From Actinomycetes bacterium (GTDB lineage Bacteria > Actinomycetota > Acidimicrobiia > Acidimicrobiales > RAAP-2), in the NCBI GenBank assembly GCA_021846325.1, contig JAJZBX010000005.1, forward strand, positions 1-64,000: a stretch of DNA of 64,000 bases, read 5' to 3'. The notes under the pieces are model-generated. The model was not told the DNA's origin. It did no database searches and saw only the letters and a list, made by a program, of their open reading frames with translations. A program made the position numbers and the translations under genes. Each line of letters opens with the position of its first letter. The first letter of the stretch is position 1. Positions 9,316 through 17,942 of the stretch are shown in pieces.

Positions 9316-11604
9316 GTGCAGTCACCGAGCAGCCGAATGGCCGCGCTTCGTCGTCGCGCGTCGTCGCTGCGCACGCAGATCGTCCGCATCAATCGGACAT
9401 TGCCCACGTGGGCGTGGCCCGTGGTCATCATCATCGTCGCGGTGCTCTTGGGCAACATCATGTATACGAGTGGTCTGGCGAACAACAGCCCCATCGGGTT
9501 CACCAGCGGGATCTCTCGCTCGATCTGTCGACTGGCCTGTGGTCGCAGCTTCATCGACCCGAACGTCGGGTTCATCACCCAACCGCTCAGTCACCTCGCG
9601 GCCATGGACCTGCTGCACGGGCACGTGCCTTGGTGGAACTACTTCGAGGGATTGGGTCAACCACTCGCCGGCGAGATGCAGAGCGCCGCACTCTTCCCGT
9701 TCACGCTGCTCTTCGCGATGCCCGCGGGACTGCTGCTCTTCCACCTGAGCCTCGAGATGGTGGCGGGTCTGGCGACCTACGCCCTCGTGCGTCGGCTCTC
9801 GGTACCCATCCCCATCGCCACCGCGATTGGCGTTGTTTTCGCCTTGAACGGTACCTTCGCCTGGCTGGGCAACGCGACGCTGAATCCCGTCGCCTTCTTG
9901 CCGCTGCTCTTGCTCGGGATCGAACTCACCTACGAGGGCCGTGTGTTCCACCACGTCACCGGCTGGCACGTGATCGCGGTGGCGGTCGCTCTCGCGCTGT
10001 ACGCGGGTTTTCCCGAGGTGGCTTACCTCGACGGTCTGCTGGCCATCGGCTGGGCCATCGTCCGGTTCTTCGTGGTCCCGCGCCAGGCCCGACTTCGGGC
10101 GGCCGTCGACGTCGCCCTGGGTGGCGTCGTCGGACTGCTGTTGTCACTGCCGATCCTGGTCGCGTTCGTCGACTTCATGAAGGTCGCCAACACCGGTAGC
10201 CACTCGACGGACGCCACGATCCAACTGCCGGCGCAAGCGCTCTCGATGTTTCTGGATCCGTACGTGTACGGGACCATTTTTTCCAATCCGAACGCCGTCA
10301 ACGCCTGGGGCAGCATTGGGGGCTACCTGCTCGCCGGCTCGTCGGCGTTGGCGTTGCTCGGACTCTTTGGCGCGCGCCATCGCGCGCTACGAATCTTCCT
10401 CGGCGCGTGGATCCTCGTCAGTTCACTGGCGATGTTCAACAGTGCTGACATGCACAAGCTCTTCAATCTCATTCCCTACGTGAAGCAGACCGCGTTTTCT
10501 CGCTACGCGATGCCGTCAGTCGAGATGGCCGTCGTCGTGCTCGCGGGTCTCGGGCTCATGGACCTCGCGTCGAGTCGAGTGGCTCGGCGCCTGTTCTTCG
10601 CCACGAGCGCCGTCACTGTCGGATTGACGCTGTGGGCCATGGGCGCCTCCGCCCATTACAACCGGGGCGTCGTGCTCTCACACCGTAGCGAGATCATCTT
10701 GCTCGGCCTGCAGGCGCTGCCCCTGGTCGCCCTAGGCCTGATCATTATTGTCGGCTCGTTCTCCAAGTACCGGATCGTCCCCGTCCTGTTGGCCGTGATC
10801 CTCGCCGGCGAAGCAATGGTCAACTTCTTCGTTCCTACCGCCGAGGCGCCCAAACAGATCAACATCGACTACGCGCCGATATCGTTTCTGCTCCAACACC
10901 AGGGTCAAAATCGGTTCCTCGATTTCGACGTGCTGTACCCCAACTGGGGGTCGCAGTACGGCCTCTACGCCCTCAACGCCATCGACCTGCCCTTCCCCCA
11001 AACTTTCGCCAATCTGATCTTGAGCCAGCTCAATCCAGACACCAATCCCGTGCGACTCTTCTTCGCCAAGGGAGGGATGGGCGGGGTCATCTTGCAAGAG
11101 AAGATGCTCGTGGCGCACTTCAAGGCCTATCAGGCGGCGTCGGTGAAGTACCTACTCATGCCCGACGCCGTCAAACCGCTGCCGCAGTTGAAGAAGCTCG
11201 GCATCAAGAAAGTCTTTCACGACTACATCGCGACGATCTACGCCATGCCCACCACCACACCGTTCTTCTCGTCGTCTACGACGGGTTGTACGGTGTCGAG
11301 CACGAGCGTCGACCACGCCTCGATCACGTGTGCCAAGGGCGGCACCCTCGTGCGATCCGAGTTGGTGATGGCGGGCTGGCACGCGACGGTAAACGGGACG
11401 AGCGTGCCGATCACCGCCACCGATGGCGCGTATCAGACCGTGGCCGTACCTCAGGGCACCTCCACGGTGGCCTTCACATTTCTTCCGCCTCACGAGGAGT
11501 TGGCACTCGGTGGGTTCCTCCTGGGCCTGCTGGCGCTCATCGTGGTACCAACCGTGCGCTGGTGGCGCCGGGGGACCGGCAAGCACTCCCGTGATGAATC
11601 GTAA
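9316..11604 (+). CDS. YfhO-like multispanning membrane protein
   Basis: The 762-residue protein has one N-terminal membrane anchor (about 36-55), a long periplasmic loop, then about ten more spans up to residue 500, an extracytoplasmic beta-rich domain and a last span before a basic C-tail. The segment WWNYFEGLGQPLAGEMQSAALFPF in the first loop is the acidic/aromatic catalytic-loop pattern seen in YfhO and related GT-C fold glycosyltransferases that use polyprenyl-phosphate sugars. A role in decorating wall polymers with sugars outside the membrane is likely, but the donor and acceptor are unknown. It follows the GT2 gene by 29 bp and overlaps the next gene by 11 bp, so these form a transcription unit with an internal start. 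Confidence 0.75.
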   Translation: MQSPSSRMAALRRRASSLRTQIVRINRTLPTWAWPVVIIIVAVLLGNIMYTSGLANNSPIGFTSGISRSICRLACGRSFIDPNVGFITQPLSHLAAMDLLHGHVPWWNYFEGLGQPLAGEMQSAALFPFTLLFAMPAGLLLFHLSLEMVAGLATYALVRRLSVPIPIATAIGVVFALNGTFAWLGNATLNPVAFLPLLLLGIELTYEGRVFHHVTGWHVIAVAVALALYAGFPEVAYLDGLLAIGWAIVRFFVVPRQARLRAAVDVALGGVVGLLLSLPILVAFVDFMKVANTGSHSTDATIQLPAQALSMFLDPYVYGTIFSNPNAVNAWGSIGGYLLAGSSALALLGLFGARHRALRIFLGAWILVSSLAMFNSADMHKLFNLIPYVKQTAFSRYAMPSVEMAVVVLAGLGLMDLASSRVARRLFFATSAVTVGLTLWAMGASAHYNRGVVLSHRSEIILLGLQALPLVALGLIIIVGSFSKYRIVPVLLAVILAGEAMVNFFVPTAEAPKQINIDYAPISFLLQHQGQNRFLDFDVLYPNWGSQYGLYALNAIDLPFPQTFANLILSQLNPDTNPVRLFFAKGGMGGVILQEKMLVAHFKAYQAASVKYLLMPDAVKPLPQLKKLGIKKVFHDYIATIYAMPTTTPFFSSSTTGCTVSSTSVDHASITCAKGGTLVRSELVMAGWHATVNGTSVPITATDGAYQTVAVPQGTSTVAFTFLPPHEELALGGFLLGLLALIVVPTVRWWRRGTGKHSRDES

Positions 11605-12190
11605 ATATCGACGCCGGACGACCGCGATGATGGCCGCGGTGCTACTGAGCGTCGTGCCGATGGGGATCGCGTCGGGCGCCAAGCACGTCATCGCCCAGAC
11701 CACCCGACCGGCGACGGGCGTCACCCTCGATCGACGCGTTCGAGCACTGTGGCGGGCGATTCGACGCGATGATCTGGCGTTGGCGGCACCGCTCTTCTTC
11801 CCCCGCGGCGCCTACGTCCACCTCAAGGCGATCTATGACCCGTCGGCTGACTTCACCGATCGCCTCTGGGAGCTCTTTCGCCTCGACTTCGCCACGTACC
11901 ACGCCGCCACCGCCGGCGCCACGTTCGAGGGCGTGCGCGTCGATCCGGTTGACGTTGCGTGGATTAGGCCGGGAACGTGCGAGAACTCGATCGGCTACTG
12001 GCACCTGCCCGGCGTTCGCATGGTCTATCGACAACGGGGTGTCGAGCGGTCAGTCGGCGTGTTTTCGTTCATCTCGTGGCGAGGTGTGTGGTACGTCGTG
12101 CACCTCGGCCCCAACCCGCGGCCCGTGAACGTGGGCACCCTGGACGCGCCCGCGCTCGGCACCGGCGTGCCCGGTGGTGGTGGCTGCTAA
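11594..12190 (+). CDS. Secreted protein of unknown function
   Basis: The 198-residue product starts at ATG 11594, inside the end of the membrane-protein gene. Its N-terminus is a classical signal peptide: KYRRR, a hydrophobic core, then a likely cleavage near residues 27-35. The mature part has a compact alpha/beta region with conserved-looking aromatic residues (HLPGVRMVYR, FISWRGVWYVVHLGPNPR) resembling small nuclear-transport-factor-2-like or lipoprotein-like domains, but I cannot name a family. The tail is Gly-rich. Translational overlap with the YfhO-like protein suggests a joint function at the cell surface. It ends 4 bases into the convergent CapA-like gene. Confidence 0.6.
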   Translation: MNRKYRRRTTAMMAAVLLSVVPMGIASGAKHVIAQTTRPATGVTLDRRVRALWRAIRRDDLALAAPLFFPRGAYVHLKAIYDPSADFTDRLWELFRLDFATYHAATAGATFEGVRVDPVDVAWIRPGTCENSIGYWHLPGVRMVYRQRGVERSVGVFSFISWRGVWYVVHLGPNPRPVNVGTLDAPALGTGVPGGGGC

Positions 12191-13299
12191 CGCGGACCAA
12201 TGACGCCATTGGCGCCAATGAGTGCGGCCGCCGAACCGAAGTCGTCGCGCGACAGTTGGTTGACGAACGTCGCGGCCGCCCCGGTGGGATCGAATTGAGG
12301 CAGTCCCGACGGCGTAAGGGTGAACGACGTGAAGTGACCGGCGACGAAGTCGCCATTGGCCCGTAACGTGACCCGCAACACCGCGGAGTAGCGAAGCGTG
12401 CCTACCGTGGCGAAGTCGTAGTAGTTCACGAAGTCGCCCAGGCTGTAGTCAATGAGGTGGCCCCGGTACCACTCCAGCCCGCGCAAGACGTGGGGCCCGC
12501 TCGCAATGACCAGGTCCCCTCCGTCCCTGATAGCGGCGTGGGCGAACTGGTAGGGATTGCCCCGATTCTCGCCCAGGAAGTACTCCGTGCGTCGCGTCAC
12601 GTGGGCCGCACTAGAGCCTTCGGCTCCGGCGTGCATATAGACCACCACGATCGCCGCCTCACGCTTGGCCCGGGCGATCAACGCCGCGGCCACCGGTTGG
12701 TTGAGCATGTCATTCGTGTCGTAGTAGGGCGCAAAGTCGACGAACGCCACGCGAATCGCACCGTCGCGCACGACGCCAATCTCCCCCGGCAGTCCCGCCT
12801 GGACAATGCCGGCCTCGCGCAGCGCCAACGATGTGGATGCGACGCCGGCCGCGCCGAAGTCGTTGCTGTGGTTATTCGCGCTGTTGAGCACGTTGAAGCC
12901 AACGCGATGGTACGCCAACGCGTAGCTCGGCGGAACCTTGAAGGCGTAACAGAACGTGGCGTGCGACTGACACTTCGATGTCGTTGCTGAGGTCATCGTG
13001 CCCTCGAGGTTGCCAAACACGATGGGCGCTCGAAGGAACGGCGCGAGGGGTGCGAGATACGTGTACGGGTTGGCGGGTAGCGTCGGCGTGTTGCCGAGCT
13101 CGGTGTCGCCGACGGCGTCGATCGTCACGGTCGGCATCGTCGTGGTGGTCGTAGCGGCGATGGTGGATGTCGGCGGCGACGTGGACGTCGTGGGCACCTT
13201 CACTATCGTCGTGGGGCGGTCGACGCGCCACAGCAACACACCGGCGACGACGAGCACCACCAGCCAGATTCGAGGTGAACGCCACGGGGTCGACGTCAC
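12187..13299 (-). CDS. CapA-family (PGA_cap) metallophosphatase-like protein
   Basis: The protein has 370 residues, an N-terminal membrane anchor (about 10-27) and a Thr-rich linker, so the catalytic domain lies outside the membrane. The domain shows the CapA/PgsA order: DAVGDTELG near its start, GNLEGTMT, NSANNHSNDFG with the His/Asn metal ligands, VVYMHAGAEG, and IASGPHVLRGLEWYRGHLIDYSLGDF. CapA proteins take part in poly-gamma-glutamate capsule assembly; most actinobacterial members act on unknown envelope material. No capB/capC genes are present, so capsule synthesis is not implied. GTG 13299 is the chosen start because it overlaps the stop of the upstream gene as GTGA, indicating coupled translation with the phosphodiester-glycosidase-like protein. 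Confidence 0.85.
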   Translation of the reverse strand: MTSTPWRSPRIWLVVLVVAGVLLWRVDRPTTIVKVPTTSTSPPTSTIAATTTTTMPTVTIDAVGDTELGNTPTLPANPYTYLAPLAPFLRAPIVFGNLEGTMTSATTSKCQSHATFCYAFKVPPSYALAYHRVGFNVLNSANNHSNDFGAAGVASTSLALREAGIVQAGLPGEIGVVRDGAIRVAFVDFAPYYDTNDMLNQPVAAALIARAKREAAIVVVYMHAGAEGSSAAHVTRRTEYFLGENRGNPYQFAHAAIRDGGDLVIASGPHVLRGLEWYRGHLIDYSLGDFVNYYDFATVGTLRYSAVLRVTLRANGDFVAGHFTSFTLTPSGLPQFDPTGAAATFVNQLSRDDFGSAAALIGANGVIGPR

Positions 13300-14228
13300 C
13301 AGGGCTGCGCCTCGCCGGGATGCGTGGATTGGAAGAGCGCGAAGAAGTCCTTGGTGCTCGGGTAGAGGAAGCGGCTGGGAATCTGGTTCGGATTCGGCAC
13401 GAACAGCGACGGTGCCGCGGCACCCGGGCCCCCGTAGGCGACGAAGATCGGCCACTCGGGATTGATGTCGAGCTCCATCGCGCGCACGCAGTGGAGTTCG
13501 ACCATCACGGCGGCGAGACTGGCCGACGTCTGAGCCCCAGCCGCGGCGTAGATGAGGTTGCCGGCCGCGTCGATGCCGAGTGCGCTACGCCACACGGCCG
13601 CTACGCCGTGGAGGGTCAGTCCCCAGGCAGCGTTGTTCGCCGCCAGTGCGGTCGGTCGCGCGTTGGCCACCAGCAGTGCCAGGTTCTGGCGTGCCATCAC
13701 GACGTTTGATCCCGGCCGAGGGCCACCGGACCAGCTCACCACATTGACGACGCCGTTGGTAAATCGCACCACCGTCGCCAGTCCCCGAATCATCGGGAAG
13801 TACAGCGTGTGGTTCGTGTAGAAGCCCGCGGCCGCGTCGGCCTCGTAGAAGCCTGAGTTGAAGGTCGCCAGCAGTCGACCGCGCGCCGACGGCGGCACCA
13901 TCTCCGGCCCGCGTGACAACGTCGTCACCCCCGGCCCCAAGTAGCCCGGGTACAGCGCGAGGATCGAGGTTCGACTGCTCATCCACGTCGCGTACGCCAC
14001 GACATTCGGCGTTGGCGCCGGATGAAACGTTGTCGCCACGACGGTCGTGACTCGCGACCACGGATCGAGCCGGTGCCAGGTCGAACACGTCACCCGGGTC
14101 GAACCGGCCGAGCCGACTTCGCGCACGCACACCGGAGCTGGACCGACGCGCCGCGTCGCCGCGCCGCTCGGCGTTACGGCCATCAATCCCATCACCGCGA
14201 CGACCACCCACTGAGCGCTTCTGCGCAT
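13296..14228 (-). CDS. Secreted phosphodiester-glycosidase-like protein (DUF2233-like)
   Basis: The 310-residue protein has a clear signal peptide (MRRSAQ, hydrophobic core, cleavage after Ala about 24). The mature region shows features of the phosphodiester glycosidase/NAGPA fold: LLATFNSGFYEAD (family motif N-x-G-F), a middle MARQNLALLV, and ELDINPEWPIFVAYGG, corresponding to the family's Leu-Asp-Gly-Gly region. Members hydrolyse sugar-1-phosphodiesters such as GlcNAc linked to phosphate groups or wall polymers. The motif in the third position is divergent, so the enzyme assignment is moderate. It is the first gene of a two-gene unit with the CapA-like protein (4-bp overlap), which fits a pair acting on an extracellular phosphate-containing glycan. 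Confidence 0.65.
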   Translation of the reverse strand: MRRSAQWVVVAVMGLMAVTPSGAATRRVGPAPVCVREVGSAGSTRVTCSTWHRLDPWSRVTTVVATTFHPAPTPNVVAYATWMSSRTSILALYPGYLGPGVTTLSRGPEMVPPSARGRLLATFNSGFYEADAAAGFYTNHTLYFPMIRGLATVVRFTNGVVNVVSWSGGPRPGSNVVMARQNLALLVANARPTALAANNAAWGLTLHGVAAVWRSALGIDAAGNLIYAAAGAQTSASLAAVMVELHCVRAMELDINPEWPIFVAYGGPGAAAPSLFVPNPNQIPSRFLYPSTKDFFALFQSTHPGEAQPW

Positions 14229-14330
14229 CGCACCCCCCCGTTCAGTCTACGAAGGACGTCATGTCGACTGCGTCGCTCGCGGGCCCGTCGTTGACCGAAC
14301 TACCGTTCAGGGTTGTCGGGAGGAGCGCCC

Positions 14331-15113
14331 GTGCATCGTCCAATAAAAGCCATCGATCTCACCGCGAGTCTCGCCGCCGACGAGTCCCAGCGCCGAATAC
14401 TCGCCGCCCAGCGACGGCTCGTGCACCTACGACTGACGACGGCCGGACTGCTCGAACCCCAACGCGTCGGGCCGGGCCTGCTCGTTCTCTTCGAGGGCTT
14501 TGATGCCGCCGGCAAGGGTGGCGCAATTCGACGACTCACTGGCGCCCTTGACCCCCGCCACGTTCGGGTCGTCCCGATCGGCATCCCCACCGACGAGGAG
14601 CAGCGCCACCACTTCCTCTGGCGATTCTGGCCCCACCTGCCCGGACGTGGTGAGATGACCGTCTTCGATCGTTCGTGGTACGGACGCCTACTCGTCGAGC
14701 GCGTCGAAAAGTCGATCGACCTGCCAACGGTTCGCCGTTCGGCCGAGGAGATCGTCGAGTTCGAGCGCTCGCTGGTCAACGATGGCGTGACGATCGTGAA
14801 ACTCTGGCTCCATATTTCCGATGACGAGCAGCTGAAGCGCTTCAACGAGCGGGCCAGTGATCCGCTCAAGCGGTGGAAGCTCAACCCAGACGACTGGCGA
14901 AATCGGTCGCTGCGCCCGGCGTATCTCGAGGCCCTCGACGACGCGCTCGAGTGGACCGATCACGCCCACGCGCACTGGGACGTCATCGCCGCAGAAAACA
15001 AGCACTTCGCGCGCGTGGCCGTGCTCGAAACGATCATCGCGCGCTGGACCCGCGACCTCGAAAGGCGCGGCCTGCACATTCCGGCACCCCGCGGCGACGA
15101 CTACCTCCACTGA
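14331..15113 (+). CDS. ppk2: Polyphosphate kinase 2 family protein
   Basis: The protein is 260 residues with the PPK2 core: Walker A in FEGFDAAGKGG (about residues 52-62), the lid/Walker B block FDRSWYGRLLVERVE and the later ERASDPLKRWKLNPDDW. PPK2 enzymes transfer phosphate between polyphosphate and nucleotides (ADP/GDP or AMP), supplying NTP from polyphosphate. The subclass is not certain; the single domain and the DDWRNR block fit class I or III. GTG 14331 is selected because GGGAGGAG lies 6 bases upstream; an in-frame ATG/GTG further upstream lacks this. A Ppx/GppA protein at 41427 gives the opposite, degrading step elsewhere in the window. It is divergent from the glycosidase-like gene and 21 bp ahead of the F420-type oxidoreductase. 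Confidence 0.9.
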   Translation: MHRPIKAIDLTASLAADESQRRILAAQRRLVHLRLTTAGLLEPQRVGPGLLVLFEGFDAAGKGGAIRRLTGALDPRHVRVVPIGIPTDEEQRHHFLWRFWPHLPGRGEMTVFDRSWYGRLLVERVEKSIDLPTVRRSAEEIVEFERSLVNDGVTIVKLWLHISDDEQLKRFNERASDPLKRWKLNPDDWRNRSLRPAYLEALDDALEWTDHAHAHWDVIAAENKHFARVAVLETIIARWTRDLERRGLHIPAPRGDDYLH

Positions 15114-15134
15114 CGCGTTCTGGCACACTGGATC

Positions 15135-16088
15135 ATGGCCACTCGCTACGGCATCACGATTCCCTTCGACGGCGTCACGCTCGCCCAACACCGTGACTGG
15201 TTCGCGACGTTGGCCGACTTGGGCTACTCGGACGTGTGGTCAGCCGAGGTAGACGGCACTGACGGGTTCACACCACTCGCCCTGGCGGCCGCGTGGGAGC
15301 CGAGACTGGGCCTCGGTCTAGCCGTGGCACCGGTCTTCACTCGTGGACCGGGCCTGCTCGCGATGACGATCGCCGCGCTGAGCGAAGTCGCCGGGCAGCG
15401 ACTGACCATTGGCTTGGGTGCGTCGAGTCAGCCGGTGGTCGAACGATGGAACGGTATCGCCTACGAGCGGCCGTACGCGCGAACGCGCGACGTGCTGCGC
15501 TTCGTGCGACGCGCCCTGGACGGCGAGAAGATCGACGAGGCTTTCGACACGTTCGCCGTGCACGGCTTCAAGCTCGCTCGGCCCGTCGTCGATCGTCCCC
15601 GGATCCTGCTCGGCGCCCTGCGGCCGGCGATGCTTCGACTCGCCGGTGCCGAGGCCGATGGCGCAGTTCTCAACTGGCTCTCGGCCGAGGACGTCGTCAC
15701 CTGTCGCCGCGAGGTGGGGATGGAAAAGTTCATCGCGGCCCGGCTCTTCGTCGTGCCGACCGCGGACACCGAACTCGCGCGGACCGTCGGGCGGCGGATG
15801 ATCTCCTCGTACCTGACCGTCAACGCCTACGCGGAGTTTCACCGCTGGCTCGGGCGCGCCGATGTGCTCGCGCCCATGTGGGCGGCGTGGAAGGAAGGTG
15901 ACCGCAAACGCGCCAACGAGGTCATCCCCGACGCTGTCGTCGATGACCTGATCATCCACGGGTCATTCGACGAGTGCCGCGCGCACATTGGGCGTTACGT
16001 AGCCGCCGGCGTCGCCGCGCCGACCATCGCCATTGTGCCCATCGGCGCCGATCTCGCTGACGCGGTTCGCGGGTTGGCACCGCGGTAG
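15135..16088 (+). CDS. LLM-class F420-dependent oxidoreductase (Rv3093c-like)
   Basis: The 317-residue protein is a luciferase-like TIM barrel: RYGITIPFDG at strand 1, LGLGLAVAPVFTRGP, the conserved GLGASSQPVVERWNG, and LLGALRPAMLRLAGAEADGAVLNWL. The combination fits the Rv3093c group of probable F420-dependent enzymes (TIGR03841). F420 biosynthesis genes are present at 34963-36608, so the cofactor should be available. Hydride transfer between F420H2 and an unknown organic substrate is the expected reaction. ATG 15135 starts it, 21 bases after the ppk2 stop. The next gene is an archaeal-type riboflavin synthase; the link may be functional (flavin/deazaflavin chemistry) or just co-acquisition. 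Confidence 0.85.
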   Translation: MATRYGITIPFDGVTLAQHRDWFATLADLGYSDVWSAEVDGTDGFTPLALAAAWEPRLGLGLAVAPVFTRGPGLLAMTIAALSEVAGQRLTIGLGASSQPVVERWNGIAYERPYARTRDVLRFVRRALDGEKIDEAFDTFAVHGFKLARPVVDRPRILLGALRPAMLRLAGAEADGAVLNWLSAEDVVTCRREVGMEKFIAARLFVVPTADTELARTVGRRMISSYLTVNAYAEFHRWLGRADVLAPMWAAWKEGDRKRANEVIPDAVVDDLIIHGSFDECRAHIGRYVAAGVAAPTIAIVPIGADLADAVRGLAPR

Positions 16089-16093
16089 CTCTC

Positions 16094-16099
16094 TACACT
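16094..16099 (+). promoter_or_regulatory. -10 box of the riboflavin synthase gene
   Basis: TACACT is followed by a 16-base leader carrying a strong Shine-Dalgarno (GGGGGAGGA at 16103-16111) before ATG 16116. This leadered arrangement differs from the leaderless starts nearby. Confidence 0.55.
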
Positions 16100-16115
16100 G
16101 TCGGGGGAGGAATCG

Positions 16116-16625
16116 ATGAGCTCGAAAAAGAAGTCCGGATTGGCGCCCGTGCGCATTGGCGTGGTTGACACGATGTTCGCGCGCTTCGACATGGGCGCAG
16201 CCGCCCGGGCCGAGCTCGCCGAGTGTCCCGGTCACGGCGAGCGCTTCGTCGTGGTCTCGCGAACCGTTCCAGGCTTTAAGGATCTCGCGGTGGCCGCGCT
16301 GAACCTGATTCAACGTGACGGCTGCTCAATCGTGGTGGCGCTGGGCATGCCCGGCAAGGCACCCATTGATAAGCAGTGCGCCCACGAAGCCGCACTCGGC
16401 ATCATGCAGGCTCAACTGCTGAGCGCCACCCCCATCCTCGAAGTCTTTGTTCACGAAGATGAGGCCGATGACCCGGCCGTTTTGGCCTCGGTCTTCGAAA
16501 ATCGCTCGCGACGGCACGCACGCAACGCGTACTGGATGCTCTTTGAGCCCGAGCAGCTCGCCCGACGGGCCGGTCAAGGCGTGCGCCAGGGTTTCGCGGA
16601 CGCCGGTCCGCTCGCCACGGCGTAG
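16116..16625 (+). CDS. ribC: Archaeal-type riboflavin synthase
   Basis: The 169-residue protein matches the archaeal riboflavin synthase (RibC, paralogue of lumazine synthase) and not the bacterial RibE lumazine-protein type. Diagnostic blocks are all present in order: VDTMFARFDM (18-26), VPGFKDL (51-57), ALGMPGKAPIDKQCAHEA (75-92), EVFVHEDEA (109-117) and GVRQGFADAGP (155-165). The enzyme dismutates two 6,7-dimethyl-8-ribityllumazine molecules into riboflavin and the pyrimidine substrate and forms a pentamer in archaea. Length equals the archaeal enzymes plus a basic N-terminal SSKKK. GC content and codon choice look like the neighbours. Other rib genes are absent here, so whether it is the cell's only riboflavin synthase cannot be told. 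Transfer from archaea, or an old actinobacterial lineage of the gene, are both possible. Confidence 0.9.
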   Translation: MSSKKKSGLAPVRIGVVDTMFARFDMGAAARAELAECPGHGERFVVVSRTVPGFKDLAVAALNLIQRDGCSIVVALGMPGKAPIDKQCAHEAALGIMQAQLLSATPILEVFVHEDEADDPAVLASVFENRSRRHARNAYWMLFEPEQLARRAGQGVRQGFADAGPLATA

Positions 16626-16656
16626 CGGGGCCCCCGAGCTCGTCCACGAGCTTCAC

Positions 16657-16662
16657 TATGCT
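16657..16662 (+). promoter_or_regulatory. Candidate -10 box of the thiolase gene
   Basis: TATGCT lies 31 bases before ATG 16694. A good ribosome binding site, AAGGAGG at 16683-16689, follows. No clear -35 was identified. Confidence 0.4.
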
Positions 16663-16693
16663 CGCCAAGGTCAGTTCGTTCCAAGGAGGATCC

Positions 16694-17902
16694 ATGCCCG
16701 AAGCCGTCATCGTCGCAACTGGCCGTACGCCGATCGGTCGCGCCTTCAAGGGATCGCTGGTCGACCTGCGTCCGGACGACCTCGCCGCGCTCGTCGTGCG
16801 CGAAGTGCTCGCCAAGGTTCCCCAACTCGATCCCGAGACGATCGACGACCTCATGCTCGGTTGCGGCCAACCGGCCGGCGAGTCCGGCTTTAACATCGCT
16901 CGAGTCGTTGCCGTACTGGCGGGGCTCGACGCGGTACCCGGGGTCACGGTCAACCGTTACTGCTCGTCGTCGCTCCAGACCATCCGCATGGCGGCGCACG
17001 CGATCCGCGCCGGCGAGGGCGACGTCTTCATCGCCGCCGGTGTCGAGACCGTCTCGCGATTCCCCAACGGCGCCTCCGACATCGCCAAAGCGATGAACCC
17101 GCTCTTCGACGCCGCCGTCGCGCGAAGTGCGGCGCGGTCCGCCGCGGCCGGCGAGCCGTGGTCCGCGGCCGCGGGATTGCCCGACGTCTACATCGCCATG
17201 GGCCAAACGGCGGAGAACGTCGCGGAATTTGAACACGTCTCGCGAGCCGAGATGGACGAGTTCGCGTTACGCAGCCAGGAGTTGGCCGTCGCCAGCCAGC
17301 GCAACGGCTTCTTCGAACGTGAGATAATCCCGGTGACGCTACCTGACGGTCGCGTCGTGGCCACCGACGACGGTCCCCGTCCCGAGACGACCAGGGAGAA
17401 GTTGGCCAGTCTCCCACCGGTCTTCCGTGAGGGGGGCACGGTGACCGCGGGCAACGCGTGTCCCCTCAACGACGGCGCCGCCGCCGTGATCGTCATGAGC
17501 GATACCCGGGCCCAACAACTCGGTATCACGCCACTCGCGCGTATCGTGTCAAGCGGCGTGACGGCACTGAACCCCGAGATCATGGGCCTCGGGCCAATCG
17601 AATCGAGCCGCCAGGCGCTGGCGCGCGCCGGCCTAACGATCGATGACATCGACCTCGTCGAGATCAATGAGGCCTTCGCCGCCCAGGTGATTCCCAGCGC
17701 GAAGCACCTGGGCGTCGCGTGGGACAAGCTCAACGTCAACGGCGGTGCCATAGCGCTCGGCCACCCCTTCGGCATGACTGGCGCTCGGATCATGACGACG
17801 CTGCTCAATGGTCTCGAGGACCGTGATCAGCGTTACGGACTCGAGACGATGTGCGTCGGTGGTGGTCAGGGCATGGCCATGATCGTCGAGCGGCTCGCCT
17901 AA
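16694..17902 (+). CDS. Thiolase (acetyl-CoA acyltransferase)
   Basis: The 402-residue protein has all thiolase catalytic elements: nucleophile Cys about 90 in NRYCSSSLQT, the NEAFAAQ block, His about 357 in GHPFGMTGAR, and the second Cys about 387 in MCVGGGQG. It either condenses two acetyl-CoA or cleaves 3-ketoacyl-CoA in beta-oxidation; sequence alone does not separate the two. An upstream in-frame ATG at 16658 exists, but ATG 16694 is preferred because AAGGAGG lies 4 bases before it. No other beta-oxidation genes are adjacent. It is followed by a hairpin and a convergent gene. Confidence 0.92.
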   Translation: MPEAVIVATGRTPIGRAFKGSLVDLRPDDLAALVVREVLAKVPQLDPETIDDLMLGCGQPAGESGFNIARVVAVLAGLDAVPGVTVNRYCSSSLQTIRMAAHAIRAGEGDVFIAAGVETVSRFPNGASDIAKAMNPLFDAAVARSAARSAAAGEPWSAAAGLPDVYIAMGQTAENVAEFEHVSRAEMDEFALRSQELAVASQRNGFFEREIIPVTLPDGRVVATDDGPRPETTREKLASLPPVFREGGTVTAGNACPLNDGAAAVIVMSDTRAQQLGITPLARIVSSGVTALNPEIMGLGPIESSRQALARAGLTIDDIDLVEINEAFAAQVIPSAKHLGVAWDKLNVNGGAIALGHPFGMTGARIMTTLLNGLEDRDQRYGLETMCVGGGQGMAMIVERLA

Positions 17903-17908
17903 TGGGAC

Positions 17909-17942
17909 TGGAAGGCTCGCCTCGAGTGGGGCAGGCTTTCCA
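17909..17942. terminator. Hairpin between convergent genes
   Basis: Bases 17909-17921 pair with 17930-17942 (13-bp stem with two G-U pairs and one mismatch, 8-base loop), filling the whole space between the thiolase and Trm112-like stops. The symmetric placement fits a bidirectional terminator; there is no clear T-tract. Confidence 0.45.

Noticed and set aside
12187..13455. Longer form of the CapA-like protein starting at 13455
   Set aside because: The extra N-terminal part overlaps the upstream gene in another frame; the GTGA overlap at 13299 and the anchor position mark the real start.
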